From the NCBI GenBank assembly GCA_900542295.1, contig UQNJ01000012.1, positions 1-64,000 of the forward strand: DNA of 64,000 nucleotides, given 5' to 3'. The DNA comes from an uncultured Eubacteriales bacterium. Its GTDB lineage: Bacteria; Bacillota; Clostridia; Peptostreptococcales; Anaerovoracaceae. Below the pieces are notes generated by a model. The model was not told the DNA's origin. It was given only the letters and a program-made list of their open reading frames with translations, and did not search any database. How positions within the stretch are numbered: position 1 is the stretch's first letter; every line of letters begins with the position of its first letter. Below, piece after piece: positions 38,905 to 47,921 of the stretch. The translations under genes were made by a program, and so were the position numbers.

Positions 38905-40081
38905 GAAGTTTAATATCGTTTTGGCTCTTATAATCGCCATAGCTCTATGGGCTTATGTATTGGGAGAAGTAAACCCCGAATCATCTGTGACCATAAAAAA
39001 CGTACCTATAAATTTCACTAATCAGGACAGCCTTGAAGATACAGGGCTGACACTGTTAAAGAGCAGTGATACTACAATAAATATAAACATTTCAGGAAAA
39101 AGGACTGTAATAACAAAAGCAGATGCAGATGATTTTTCGGTCACAGCAGATATAGAAGGCCTAAAAAAAGGAGAAAATACCGTTAGACTGAATATATCAG
39201 GGCCGGATGATGTCAAAATCGAGCATGTAAACATAGAAAAAGTCAAGGTTGAAATAGACGAACTGGCCACTTCTGAAAAGGACGTAAAAGTTGTAATCAA
39301 CGGACAGCCCGGAGACGACAAGGAAGCAGATATAATAGAACAGAGTCTCGATACTGTTAAAGTAACCGGTGCAAAGACTCTTGTGGATAAAGTTGACAAG
39401 GTTAATGCTGTAGTGGAACTCAAAAATATAGGTTCTGAGATGTCATCCTTTGATACAGAACTTACTCCGGTGGACAAAGGCGGACTTCAAGTGCTCAATG
39501 TAAGACTTGGCAATTCAAAGGTTAAGATAACAGCGGTAATGTTGAACAAGAAAACGGTAAATCTCAATGTACCTGTTACCGGCGAAAATTCCGGAGATGT
39601 TGAGCGAATCGTTTCTGTACCAAAGACGGTTATGATAAAGGGAACCGAGGATGCACTTAAGGATATAACGGAGATAACCTGCAAAACCTTAGATGTTTCG
39701 GGTGTTTATTCAAATACCAGCATAGAGCTTATTCCGCAGCTGCCTGATGGAGTCAAACTCAGTGACGATTCCGACGGAATTTCTGCAAAGGTTACAGTAA
39801 AGGATTTGAGCAAGAAAACTTTTGAATTCGGACAGAATGATATAAACCTTTTAAATAAATCAGAAGGTCTCACATATACTGTAAATACAGCAAAGCTCAG
39901 TGTAGAGGCAATAGGCAGAGAGAATGTTATAAATGAACTTTCTGCTGCAGATTTCACCGTTTCCGCAGATGTATCAGGTCTCGGAAAGGGTACGCATACC
40001 GTAACTGTTGTCGTAACATGCGGAAAAGATATACTTTCAGCAGAGCTTTCTGTGGAAAGAGTGGAAATAACCATCGAATAA
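38891..40081 (+). CDS. cdaR: YbbR-domain regulator of CdaA
   Basis: 396 residues: a membrane anchor (about residues 8-24) and four YbbR repeats exposed outside the cell. It binds and modulates the cyclase encoded upstream. The frame opens at GTG 38882, but CAGGGG lies just before and ATG 38891 is better spaced, so it is used. Either start overlaps cdaA. Confidence 0.9.
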   Translation: MLKSKKFNIVLALIIAIALWAYVLGEVNPESSVTIKNVPINFTNQDSLEDTGLTLLKSSDTTININISGKRTVITKADADDFSVTADIEGLKKGENTVRLNISGPDDVKIEHVNIEKVKVEIDELATSEKDVKVVINGQPGDDKEADIIEQSLDTVKVTGAKTLVDKVDKVNAVVELKNIGSEMSSFDTELTPVDKGGLQVLNVRLGNSKVKITAVMLNKKTVNLNVPVTGENSGDVERIVSVPKTVMIKGTEDALKDITEITCKTLDVSGVYSNTSIELIPQLPDGVKLSDDSDGISAKVTVKDLSKKTFEFGQNDINLLNKSEGLTYTVNTAKLSVEAIGRENVINELSAADFTVSADVSGLGKGTHTVTVVVTCGKDILSAELSVERVEITIE

Positions 40082-40096
40082 AAGTGAGGGAAGAAA

Positions 40097-41446
40097 ATGG
40101 GAAGATTATTTGGAACAGACGGTGTCAGAGGGGTGGCCAATAAGGAGTTGACTCCTGAATTGGCATTTAATCTGGGAAAAGCAGGTACTTATGTGCTGAA
40201 AGCAAAAAATAAAAGGCCTGTGGTAGTTATAGGCAAAGACACCAGAATATCGGGAGACATGCTGGAAAATGCCTTAGTTGCCGGTATTCTTGCAGTGGGA
40301 GGCAATGTTATTAAATTAGGTGTAATACCTACTCCTGCAGTTGCATATCTTGCAAGATATTATAATGCAGATGCAGGTATAGTAATAAGTGCTTCACATA
40401 ATACTTTTGAATATAACGGCATAAAATTCTTTAATGGAGACGGTTACAAACTAGACGATTTACTTGAAGAACAAATAGAAGATTTGATAATAAGCAGTAT
40501 AGATGTAAACAGCCATATCACAGGCGAGAAGGTTGGAAGATGTCTTGAAGGTTCAGAAGACGCAGCGGAGCTATATGCTGAGCATTTGCTTGAAACTGTT
40601 GATTTCAGACTTGACGGAATAAAAGTAGTTCTTGATTGTGCAAACGGTGCTGCATATGAAATAGCACCAAGAGTGTATAAGGCACTTGGCGCCGATGTTT
40701 CTGTTATAGGTAATAACCCTGACGGAATCAATATAAATGACGGATGCGGCTCCACTCATCCCGAAAAACTTGCAGAAATGGTAAAATTAACGGGTGCTGA
40801 TATAGGACTTGCCTTTGACGGAGATGCAGATCGGCTTATAGTAGTAGATGAAAAGGGAAATGTGATAGATGGAGACAGAGTTATTGCTATTTGTGCCAAA
40901 ATGCTCAAAAAAGAAGGAAGACTGGCAGAAAACAAGGTAACAGCAACAGTTATGAGTAATATCGGGTTTCATAAGGCTATGGAAGCTTCCGGCATAGATG
41001 TGGATGTCACAGGTGTAGGAGACAGGTATGTTCTCGAGAAAATGCTGGAAACCGGCTGCGTAATAGGAGGAGAACAGTCAGGACATATAATTTTTAAGGA
41101 GTATACAACTACAGGAGACGGAGTTCTCTCATCACTTCAATTTATGAAGGCATTAAAGTCCGGTGGGAAAAAACCTTCACAGCTTGCAGAAGAAATAGAA
41201 ATTTTCCCTCAGGTTTTGGTTAATGCGAAGATAAATAATGATTATAAAAAGACTTATATGAACGATGAGGATGTTTCCAACGCCATAAAAGAAGTTGAGA
41301 GTGTGTTGGCTGACAACGGCCGAGTGCTAATAAGGCCTTCCGGAACGGAGCCTTTGGTAAGGGTTATGCTTGAGGGAAGTGACCAGGAGCAGCTTCACCA
41401 ATTAGCTCGCAAACTGGCAGACTTGATCGAAGAAAAATTTAGGTAG
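40097..41446 (+). CDS. glmM: Phosphoglucosamine mutase
   Basis: Converts glucosamine-6-phosphate to glucosamine-1-phosphate for UDP-GlcNAc synthesis. 449 residues. Phospho-serine S100 in ISASHN, the metal loop FDGDADR, and the phosphate loop RPSGTEPLVRVM near the end. In B. subtilis GlmM also restrains CdaA, which fits the operon. Confidence 0.96.
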   Translation: MGRLFGTDGVRGVANKELTPELAFNLGKAGTYVLKAKNKRPVVVIGKDTRISGDMLENALVAGILAVGGNVIKLGVIPTPAVAYLARYYNADAGIVISASHNTFEYNGIKFFNGDGYKLDDLLEEQIEDLIISSIDVNSHITGEKVGRCLEGSEDAAELYAEHLLETVDFRLDGIKVVLDCANGAAYEIAPRVYKALGADVSVIGNNPDGININDGCGSTHPEKLAEMVKLTGADIGLAFDGDADRLIVVDEKGNVIDGDRVIAICAKMLKKEGRLAENKVTATVMSNIGFHKAMEASGIDVDVTGVGDRYVLEKMLETGCVIGGEQSGHIIFKEYTTTGDGVLSSLQFMKALKSGGKKPSQLAEEIEIFPQVLVNAKINNDYKKTYMNDEDVSNAIKEVESVLADNGRVLIRPSGTEPLVRVMLEGSDQEQLHQLARKLADLIEEKFR

Positions 41447-41455
41447 GTGAGAAAA

Positions 41456-43291
41456 ATGTGTGGTATTGTAGGATATATAGGAAACGGAAATGCAAAAGAT
41501 GTCATTATAGATGGTCTTAAAAAACTAGAATACAGAGGTTATGATTCGGCCGGAATAGCTGTCGTAAGAGACGGTAAGCTAGAGGTTAAAAAGCATGTCG
41601 GAGGCATTGCAAACCTTGAAAATCTTATAGGAAATGACCCTATGACAAGCTCCGTGGGAATCGGCCATACGAGATGGGCGACTCATGGTGCACCGTCAGA
41701 TGTCAATGCCCATCCTCATTCCAGCGAGGACGGCAAAATTGCACTTATTCATAATGGAATAATTGAAAATTATCAGGAACTCAAAAAAGATCTTATAGAT
41801 AAGTACGACGTTCACTTCAAGTCAGAGACCGACTCGGAAGTAGTTGCGCAGCTTATAGGAATCCTTTACAAAGAAAAAAAAGATCTCCTTGAGGCTGTTT
41901 TTGAAGCAGAATCAATGATGAGAGGGGCATATGCTATTGTAGTAGTTGCAGAGGATGAACCTGACAAAATCGTTGCCGTTCGTAAGGATGCACCTTTGGT
42001 AATAGGTCTTGGAAAGGGAAGTAATTTTATTGCTTCTGATATTCCGGCACTTTTGAAGTATGTAAAAGAAGTATGCTTTATTGAAAATAACGAAACTGTT
42101 TTGGTTACTGCTGATAAGGTGACTATTTTCAATGATGAGAGACAGGAAATCCACAGAGATGTATTCCATGTTACATGGGATGTGGACGCCGCAGAAAAAG
42201 AAGGATATGAGCATTTCATGCTAAAGGAAATATACGAGCAGCCAAAAGGACTTGCAGAAACTTTAAACCGTCGTCTTGATGATAAGGGGAAGATAAATCT
42301 CGAGGGTATTTCTCTGACGAAAGAGGATATTGAAAGCTTCAGCAAGATATATATAGTTGCATGCGGAACGGCCTATCATGCAGGTCTTGTAGGCAAATAT
42401 ATAATAGAAAAGCTTGTAAAAGTTCCTGTTGAGGTGGATGTAGCTTCAGAATTTCGTTACAGGGACCCTTTGATTGATGAAAACACTCTTTTTATAGCAA
42501 TCAGTCAGTCGGGAGAGACTCTCGACACGCTGGCAGCTTTGAGAGAGGCAAAAAAGAAAGGCGCAAGAGTTCTGAGCGTTGTCAATGTTGTGGGAAGTTC
42601 CGTAGCTCGTGAGTCTGACGATGTATTTTATACATGGGCAGGGCCGGAGATTGCAGTAGCTTCTACGAAAGCTTATACTACTCAGCTGATGTGCATGTAT
42701 ATGATTGCTCTTTATATGGCTCTTGAGAAAGGAACAGTTACGCGAGAATTTTACGATAAGTTTGTAGAAGACTTGCAGAGTATGCCGGCAAAACTGGAGG
42801 AATTTTTCAAAAAAGCTCCTGAAATTGAAGAAATGGCCAGAACTTTATATAACAGAGAGCAGGTGTTCTTTATAGGAAGGGGTCTTGATTCGGCGGTTTC
42901 TTATGAAGGTTCCCTGAAGCTTAAGGAAATATCATATATAAATTCTTTTGCCATAGCCGCAGGTGAGCTTAAACACGGCACCATAGCTCTTATGGAGCCG
43001 GGAACGCTTGTAATTGCGCTGGCCTGCCAGGATTTTCTGTATGAAAAGGTTGTTTCGAATATTCAGGAAATAAAGGCAAGAGGTGCATATGTGGTCGGGA
43101 TTGCAAAAGAAGGAAACATTTCCATATCTGAGCAAAGTGATGAAACCATATATATTCCTGAGTGCAGAGATGAGATAGCGCCGCTGATAAGTGTGGTTCC
43201 TCTTCAGATGTTTGCATATTATGTGGCGAGAGAACGCGGCTGCAATATAGATAAGCCTAAGAATCTTGCAAAATCCGTTACAGTAGAATAA
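41456..43291 (+). CDS. glmS: Glutamine--fructose-6-phosphate aminotransferase (isomerizing)
   Basis: Makes glucosamine-6-phosphate from fructose-6-phosphate and glutamine, the step before GlmM. The start ATG at 41456 gives MCGIVGYIGN, so that the catalytic cysteine becomes residue 1 after Met removal; the frame is open 9 bases earlier but that would bury the cysteine. 611 residues: glutaminase domain, then two SIS domains (SQSGETLDT, FIGRGLDS). Only 9 bases separate it from glmM, so there is no glmS ribozyme. Confidence 0.96.
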   Translation: MCGIVGYIGNGNAKDVIIDGLKKLEYRGYDSAGIAVVRDGKLEVKKHVGGIANLENLIGNDPMTSSVGIGHTRWATHGAPSDVNAHPHSSEDGKIALIHNGIIENYQELKKDLIDKYDVHFKSETDSEVVAQLIGILYKEKKDLLEAVFEAESMMRGAYAIVVVAEDEPDKIVAVRKDAPLVIGLGKGSNFIASDIPALLKYVKEVCFIENNETVLVTADKVTIFNDERQEIHRDVFHVTWDVDAAEKEGYEHFMLKEIYEQPKGLAETLNRRLDDKGKINLEGISLTKEDIESFSKIYIVACGTAYHAGLVGKYIIEKLVKVPVEVDVASEFRYRDPLIDENTLFIAISQSGETLDTLAALREAKKKGARVLSVVNVVGSSVARESDDVFYTWAGPEIAVASTKAYTTQLMCMYMIALYMALEKGTVTREFYDKFVEDLQSMPAKLEEFFKKAPEIEEMARTLYNREQVFFIGRGLDSAVSYEGSLKLKEISYINSFAIAAGELKHGTIALMEPGTLVIALACQDFLYEKVVSNIQEIKARGAYVVGIAKEGNISISEQSDETIYIPECRDEIAPLISVVPLQMFAYYVARERGCNIDKPKNLAKSVTVE

Positions 43292-43320
43292 AAAACTTTT
43301 AATAGCTTTCGGGAGATGAA

Positions 43321-44571
43321 ATGGAAAAATATCAAGTAAGAGATTTGAGTTTGGCTCCGTCAGGACATAGAAAAATACAGTGGGTCAGAGATAACATGCC
43401 TCTGTTAAGAGGATTGGAAGAAGAATTTAAAAAGACGAGACCGTTTGAAGGGATTAAGATTTCACTTTCGGTTCACCTTGAGGCAAAAACTGCATATCTG
43501 TGCCTTGTTCTTGCAGCAGGGGGAGCAGATATGGCGGTTACCGGAAGTAATATATTGAGTACACAGGATGATGTTGCGGCAGCTTTAGCAGATGAGGGCT
43601 TAAAGGTGTATGCTTATCATGGAGCTACTTTGGAGGAATATGAAAGACATATAGAAATGTGTCTTATGCATAAGCCTAACATTGTAATAGACGACGGCGC
43701 AGATCTGGTTACATTCCTTCATGATAAGCGTCCTGATTTGATGGAAGAAGTGTGGGGCGGATGTGAAGAGACCACAACAGGCGTAATCAGGCTGAAAGCT
43801 ATGGAAAGAGAAGGCATACTCAGATTTCCTATGGTTGCTGTCAATGATGCAGACTGCAAACATCTCTTTGATAACAGGTACGGCACTGGTCAGTCAACAT
43901 GGGACAGCATTATGCGAAATACAAACCTGATTGTTGCGGGGAAAAAAGTTGTTGTTGTCGGATACGGATGGTGTTCGAGAGGAATAGCCATGAGAGCGGC
44001 TTCCCTCGGAGCGCAGGTGATTGTTACGGAAATAAATCCTGTTAAAGCCATAGAAGCTAAGATGGACGGGTTTTCTGTAATGCCTATGGCAAAGGCAGCC
44101 CATTTCGGAGATATTTTTGTAACAGCAACGGGTTGCTGCAAAACTATAACCACCGAGCACATGATGTCGATGAAAGATGGTGCTATTCTTGCGAATGCAG
44201 GTCATTTCAACTGTGAAATTGACATGGACTCTCTTGAAAAATTTGCGGTTGACAAAAAAGAACGCAGAAACAATATAATGGGGTATGAACTGCCAAACGG
44301 AAAATGTGTCAATGTTATCGGAGAAGGACGCCTTGTAAATATTGCTGCGGCTGACGGACACCCGGCAGAGATAATGGATTTGAGCTTCGCAGTACAGGCA
44401 ATGTCCGCTTTATACATAAAAGACAACCACGGAATGCTTGAAAACAAGGTTATAGATGTTTCTAAAGAAATAGATGATGTTATAGCACGCAAGAAACTGG
44501 ATGCGTGGAACATTGAGATAGACAGCCTGACAGAAGAACAAGAGGAATATTTAAACAGCTGGCAGGTATAG
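43321..44571 (+). CDS. ahcY: Adenosylhomocysteinase
   Basis: Hydrolyses S-adenosylhomocysteine to adenosine and homocysteine. 416 residues, near the short bacterial form. Conserved features include the HLEAKTA segment, NAD-binding VVVVGYGWCSRGIA, and NDADCKHLFDNRYGTGQS. It starts 29 bases after glmS and is followed closely by the YwlG-type gene. Confidence 0.92.
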   Translation: MEKYQVRDLSLAPSGHRKIQWVRDNMPLLRGLEEEFKKTRPFEGIKISLSVHLEAKTAYLCLVLAAGGADMAVTGSNILSTQDDVAAALADEGLKVYAYHGATLEEYERHIEMCLMHKPNIVIDDGADLVTFLHDKRPDLMEEVWGGCEETTTGVIRLKAMEREGILRFPMVAVNDADCKHLFDNRYGTGQSTWDSIMRNTNLIVAGKKVVVVGYGWCSRGIAMRAASLGAQVIVTEINPVKAIEAKMDGFSVMPMAKAAHFGDIFVTATGCCKTITTEHMMSMKDGAILANAGHFNCEIDMDSLEKFAVDKKERRNNIMGYELPNGKCVNVIGEGRLVNIAAADGHPAEIMDLSFAVQAMSALYIKDNHGMLENKVIDVSKEIDDVIARKKLDAWNIEIDSLTEEQEEYLNSWQV

Positions 44572-44583
44572 GAGGCGATTAAA

Positions 44584-45153
44584 TTGACTTATGAAGAAAT
44601 TAAAACACAGACGGCAAAGGCATGCAGCGAACTGATAGAGGCAGCAAAGCTTCAGAAGGGTGATATTCTTGTTGTCGGATGCAGTTCAAGTGAGGTCATG
44701 GGTTTAAGGATAGGCAAAGGGTCTGATATCAATGCCGCAGAAGCAGTATATGAAGGCGTGATAAGCGTTACAGAGCCTAAGGGTATATTTTTGGCTGCTC
44801 AGTGCTGCGAGCATCTTAACCGTGCCGTAATAGTCGAAAAAGAAGCGCTTCTTCCGGGCACAGAGATAGTAAATGTAGTACCGCAGCCTAAAGCGGGAGG
44901 TTCATTTGCAACTACTGTCTACCATAAGGCAAAATGTCCGGTAGCTGTTGAAGCTATAAAGGCAGATGCGGGGATGGACATAGGAGACACTCTTATAGGT
45001 ATGCAGCTGAAAAAAGTTGCAGTACCGGTTAGACTTTCTATAAAGTCCATAGGAGAAGCACACCTTACTTGTGCAAGAACAAGACCTAAGTTCATAGGCG
45101 GACAGAGAGCCATCTATGATGAAAAACTTTCAGGTGGAGATATTCCAAGATAA
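44584..45153 (+). CDS. YwlG/TIGR01440-family protein of unknown function
   Basis: 189 residues from a TTG start behind AGGAGGCGATT. It matches the DUF436 / TIGR01440 family (VVGCSSSEVMGLRIGKGSD, AQCCEHLNRA, CARTRPKFIGGQRAIYDEKL), conserved in Firmicutes; function unknown. Conserved Cys residues in CSSSE, QCCEH and CART may have a catalytic or metal role. Confidence 0.85.
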   Translation: MTYEEIKTQTAKACSELIEAAKLQKGDILVVGCSSSEVMGLRIGKGSDINAAEAVYEGVISVTEPKGIFLAAQCCEHLNRAVIVEKEALLPGTEIVNVVPQPKAGGSFATTVYHKAKCPVAVEAIKADAGMDIGDTLIGMQLKKVAVPVRLSIKSIGEAHLTCARTRPKFIGGQRAIYDEKLSGGDIPR

Positions 45154-45173
45154 TAAAATTTTAAAAACCGGTA

Positions 45174-45201
45174 ACAAAATACTGCTGAAAGTCATATTGT
45201 A
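45174..45201 (+). promoter_or_regulatory. Candidate late-sporulation (SigK/SigE-like) promoter
   Basis: AC at 45174-45175, 17 bases, then CATATTGTA (CATAnnnTA) at 45193-45201, matching the SigK-type consensus of Bacillus. It lies about 55 bases before the small hydrophobic gene at 45257. Consensus matches of this length arise by chance, so confidence is low. Confidence 0.35.
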
Positions 45202-45256
45202 TACTACAACTGAATAAGTTTTAGTTTAAAAAATATGAAAGAAGCAGGTGAATTAA

Positions 45257-45358
45257 ATGGGAAATAATTGTGGCCTTTTAGGAGACGGTGGAGTTGATAC
45301 CAGCTTATTATTCTTTTTCTTGTTACTGGTAATAATTTTCTGTAATTGTTACAACTAA
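45257..45358 (+). CDS. 33-residue glycine-rich hydrophobic protein (YjcZ-like size and layout)
   Basis: A short gene: ATG 45257, 33 codons, TAA 45356-45358. The N terminus is Gly/Asn-rich (MGNNCGLLGDGG), the middle is a leucine/phenylalanine/isoleucine span (about residues 16-28), and the end is CNCYN. Length and layout resemble small sporulation-associated hydrophobic proteins (YjcZ type), without firm homology. AGGTG precedes the ATG. It lies directly outside the left end of the mobile island. Confidence 0.6.
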   Translation: MGNNCGLLGDGGVDTSLLFFFLLLVIIFCNCYN

Positions 45359-45371
45359 ACGGATTATACCT

Positions 45372-45386
45372 AAAAGCGGCTGCCCC
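45372..45386 (+). repeat. Left terminal inverted repeat of the island
   Basis: AAAAGCGGCTGCCCC, pairing with the inverse of the right end at 57672-57686 (one mismatch). It starts 13 bases after the stop of the 33-residue gene. Confidence 0.65.
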
Positions 45387-45424
45387 GTAAAGGACAGCAC
45401 CCATAAGGAAGTAAATCAGTAACC

Positions 45425-45464
45425 GCAGGGCGGCATAGTCAAAAGCTATGCCGTTCTGCTTTTT
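45425..45464 (+). terminator. Hairpin at the left end of the island
   Basis: GCAGGGCGGCATAG at 45425-45438 pairs with CTATGCCGTTCTGC at 45446-45459, followed by TTTTT. It resembles the GGCGGCAT...ATGCCGCC hairpin at the other end of the island (57567-57605) and overlaps the recombinase stop. Confidence 0.55.
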
Positions 45465-46685
45465 CTCTGCCTTTCAATGGTCTGATTGTCCTCGTCCTGT
45501 TCCAGCTCTCCGATAAAGTTCCAGACAATTTCTATCCGCTGTCTGCGGTGTCCGGTGGACTTATCCGGCGCATGGACTATGATTTTCTTTACAAACTCAT
45601 TGACAATGGTAGGCGTTAATTCCCGCATTCCCACATATTTGCGGATAACGGCGGCGAAGCTGTCAAAATCCGTCCTGTCCTGTTCGTAGGTATCAACGGC
45701 GGCTTGCCCTACCTTGACAAATTCTGTCAGTTCCTTTTGTTCCACTTCATACTCGGTGGACAGTTTCAAAAATCGCTCGTGACTGATTGTGCCGTTAATA
45801 TCGTCCTCGTAAATCCGCTTGAAAATACGGTCAAGCTCGGCAATCCGTTTCCTTGCCTGTTCCAGTTCTTTTTTCTGCCGCTTTACTGCCTTTTCTGTTT
45901 CCGTAAATCTCTGTTGATAGACCATGTTTTGGAAGTTCTGTATATCGTCAAAGAACATAGCTGTTACATCAAAAATCTTCTGCCGGACGAACAGCTTTAA
46001 GGTTTCTTCTCGGATAAAATGCGCGGAACAAGTACCTGTAGTGCTCTTGTAGTTGGAGCAGACATAATGCTCTTGCTTGGGCGCAAAATTGTTTGTCGTG
46101 CAAAAGTACAGCTTTTCGCCGCAGTCAGTGCAATAAAGCAAGCCGGAAAATAAGCCTTGCCGTCCTGTCTTTGTGGGGCGGCGTTTGTTTGCTCTTAATT
46201 CCTGTACCCTCTCAAATACTTTTTCCTCAATAATTGCAGGCTGCGTATTGGGAAAGATACGGTAATTTTCCGGCGCGTTCTGCAAACGCTTTTTCAACTT
46301 GTGGGATTTGGAATAAGTCTTGAAGTTGACCGTACAGCCCGTATATTCCGGGCGTTCCAAAATCCCCGATATGGATTTGTAATCCCACCGATACAGGTTG
46401 TCCGGCATAGCCTTTCCGTCACGCTTTGCGTAGTAGGCTTTGACCGTCAAAACCTTGTATGCTGTCAGCACCTTTGCAATCTGCATAGGTCCTTTTCCTG
46501 CTATGCACAATGTAAAGATACGCTTCACGACCTCAGCGGCTTCCTCGTCCACAATCCATTTCTTCTTGTTGTCAGGGTCTTTCCTGTACCCATAGGGCGG
46601 ATTTGTGCAAAGATGTTCGCCAGAATTGCCCTTTGCACGCATGACAGCGCGGATTTTTTTGCTTGTATCCCTTGCGTAAAAATCA
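45446..46685 (-). pseudogene. Large serine recombinase, C-terminal half (split by insertion)
   Basis: Codes for the recombinase domain, zinc ribbon (CTDCGEKLYFC ... CSNYKSTTGTC), coiled coil and C-terminal domain of a TndX/TnpX-type recombinase. Homology can be read upstream of the first ATG (46642) as NDFYARDTSKKIRAV, which shows the gene is not complete. The catalytic N-terminal domain is the separate piece at 51947-52359. A continuous open frame of 398 codons from 46642 remains, but it lacks the catalytic serine and cannot recombine DNA by itself. Confidence 0.85.
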
Positions 46686-46687
46686 TT
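46683..46687 (+). repeat. Target-site duplication, left copy (TCATT)
   Basis: TCATT at 46683-46687, matching TCATT at 51947-51951. Joining the two flanks through one copy restores the reading RNLFND-FYARDTSKK of the split recombinase. Confidence 0.65.
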
Positions 46688-46715
46688 AGTTCACTTCGCA
46701 TAAAGAATGACAAGC

Positions 46716-46949
46716 TCAAACTTTGATGTAACCGACGAAATTGTAGTAGATGTGGATGTCCCGTTCCTCGTGGTCGTCCACCGTGTATTTCTCACTGATC
46801 TCAATTTTCTGGATGAGCCGCATGAGGGTGGGGCGGTCAAGCTCCTGCAAATCGTAGTAATCCTGCACCATGTCCAGCCATGCGTCTACGGACTGCTCAT
46901 TCTCCCGGCTCAGTCTGGCATAGATTCCAACACTGTATTGTTCCTGCAT
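46716..46949 (-). pseudogene. Serine recombinase collapsed by internal deletion
   Basis: 77 codons. The first 17 residues (MQEQYSVGIYARLSREN) are the start of a serine recombinase. The rest (DMVQDYYDLQELDRPTLMRLIQKIEISEKYTV ... IHIYYNFVGYI) is the extreme C terminus of one. About 400 codons between them are missing in frame. Its promoter (TGGTATAAT on the minus strand near 47015) remains. Not functional as a recombinase. Confidence 0.75.
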
Positions 46950-47053
46950 TTTCTTCTTTAACCTCCCGAAATGCAGTGCGTATCACAATCAGAAATCCTG
47001 ATCATATTATACCACTGCGCCGCTGTTGATTCCACTGGGCAAAGTGCCGGGAT

Positions 47054-47245
47054 TCACTGTGCTCTTTCCAGCTTTTCCATCGTGAGGGCATCCAGCACAT
47101 CGCCCATCAGCAAATCCCCAGCAAAGAAGCTGCGGACATGGTAGACGGTACCATCCTCCATATAGAGATCTACCTGGTCTGGAATCCGTAATTACTTGGG
47201 TTCTTTCGGGCAGATATTATCCATGCGGCTGTATTGATTTTTCAT
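47054..47245 (-). pseudogene. Small mobile-element gene interrupted by a stop codon
   Basis: From ATG 47245 behind GGAGG: MKNQYSRMDNICPKEPK, then an in-frame TAA at 47192-47194, then LRIPDQVDLYMEDGTVYHV...LERAQ to a stop at 47054. The two parts are in the same frame, so a single substitution explains the break. The family is unknown to me; the position matches small accessory genes of clostridial integrative elements. Confidence 0.55.
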
Positions 47246-47295
47246 ATTCCAATTTCCTCCGTATTTGTCGTGTGTGGCACAGCAGCCCGCCGCAG

Positions 47296-47333
47296 TCAAG
47301 GAACCGGCTTCGCCTCGCTGCGCGTCCTTGACA
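47296..47333. repeat. Hairpin carrying the shared 14-mer TGCGCGTCCTTGAC
   Basis: GTCAAGGA (47296-47303) and TCCTTGAC (47326-47333) form an 8-bp stem. The right arm in inverse, GTCAAGGACGCGCA, recurs at 55550-55563 in the outer element's long hairpin. Confidence 0.5.
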
Positions 47334-47859
47334 GCGGCATTCTGCCGTGCAGATAGGTAACCAAGGCGGCGCAAAGCCGCCCTTTGCCAAAAAGCTTTGA
47401 CTGGTTATGATTCTGTTTACATGACGCACTCCTTCCCGCTGGCGGGGAGAGCGGACGGAGGGAAAAGAAAAGAGCCGCATGACGGTAAAAAATCTTCCCA
47501 TACCGACACCACAGAAACCCGTGCGGATTTCTGCGTTCATGCGGCATTAGGAAGACTTCGCTTCGTCAGCGGCTCCACAGCACAGCTACTTTATTTGGTT
47601 GATTTCAGTATATCAGGAACGGGTGTTCGAGTCAAGATTCACGGCGAAAAAAGTGTTCGTGTTGGCGTAAAAAACACACTGCAAAGGGGCTGGGGACTGA
47701 GATTTGAGAGAAGAGCAAGCACAGCAAGTGTATGTACACTTGCAGAAAACGATGTTTGCCATACCGGAGTGACTTGCTGTTTAGCAAGCACATCCGGTGT
47801 GGCCACACACCGGAAAAATGGGCGTTCCGAGCTGTCAGCCGGAGCGCCATTTTTCTCTT

Positions 47860-47880
47860 TTGGGAGCCTCCCAAACCCTT
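47860..47880 (+). other. oriT-like inverted repeat TTGGGA-N3-TCCCAA followed by ACCCT
   Basis: TTGGGA/TCCCAA arms with a three-base loop, then ACCCTT. The same design, TTGGGA-N4-TCCCAA then ACCCT, occurs at 52719-52739 in the outer element. In clostridial mobilisable elements such repeats precede relaxase genes, so an oriT role is plausible but unproven. The region 47334-47921 has no credible gene. Confidence 0.35.
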
Positions 47881-47921
47881 GATCTTAGCCTTTTGCTGTA
47901 ACCTTGACAGGGAAGCATTTG

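Noticed and set aside
41440..41456. Possible glmS ribozyme before glmS.
   Set aside because: Only 9 bases separate glmM and glmS; there is no room for it.
47397..47882. A 161-codon plus-strand frame.
   Set aside because: No recognisable domain, no ribosome binding site, and it covers the oriT-like repeat; likely chance.
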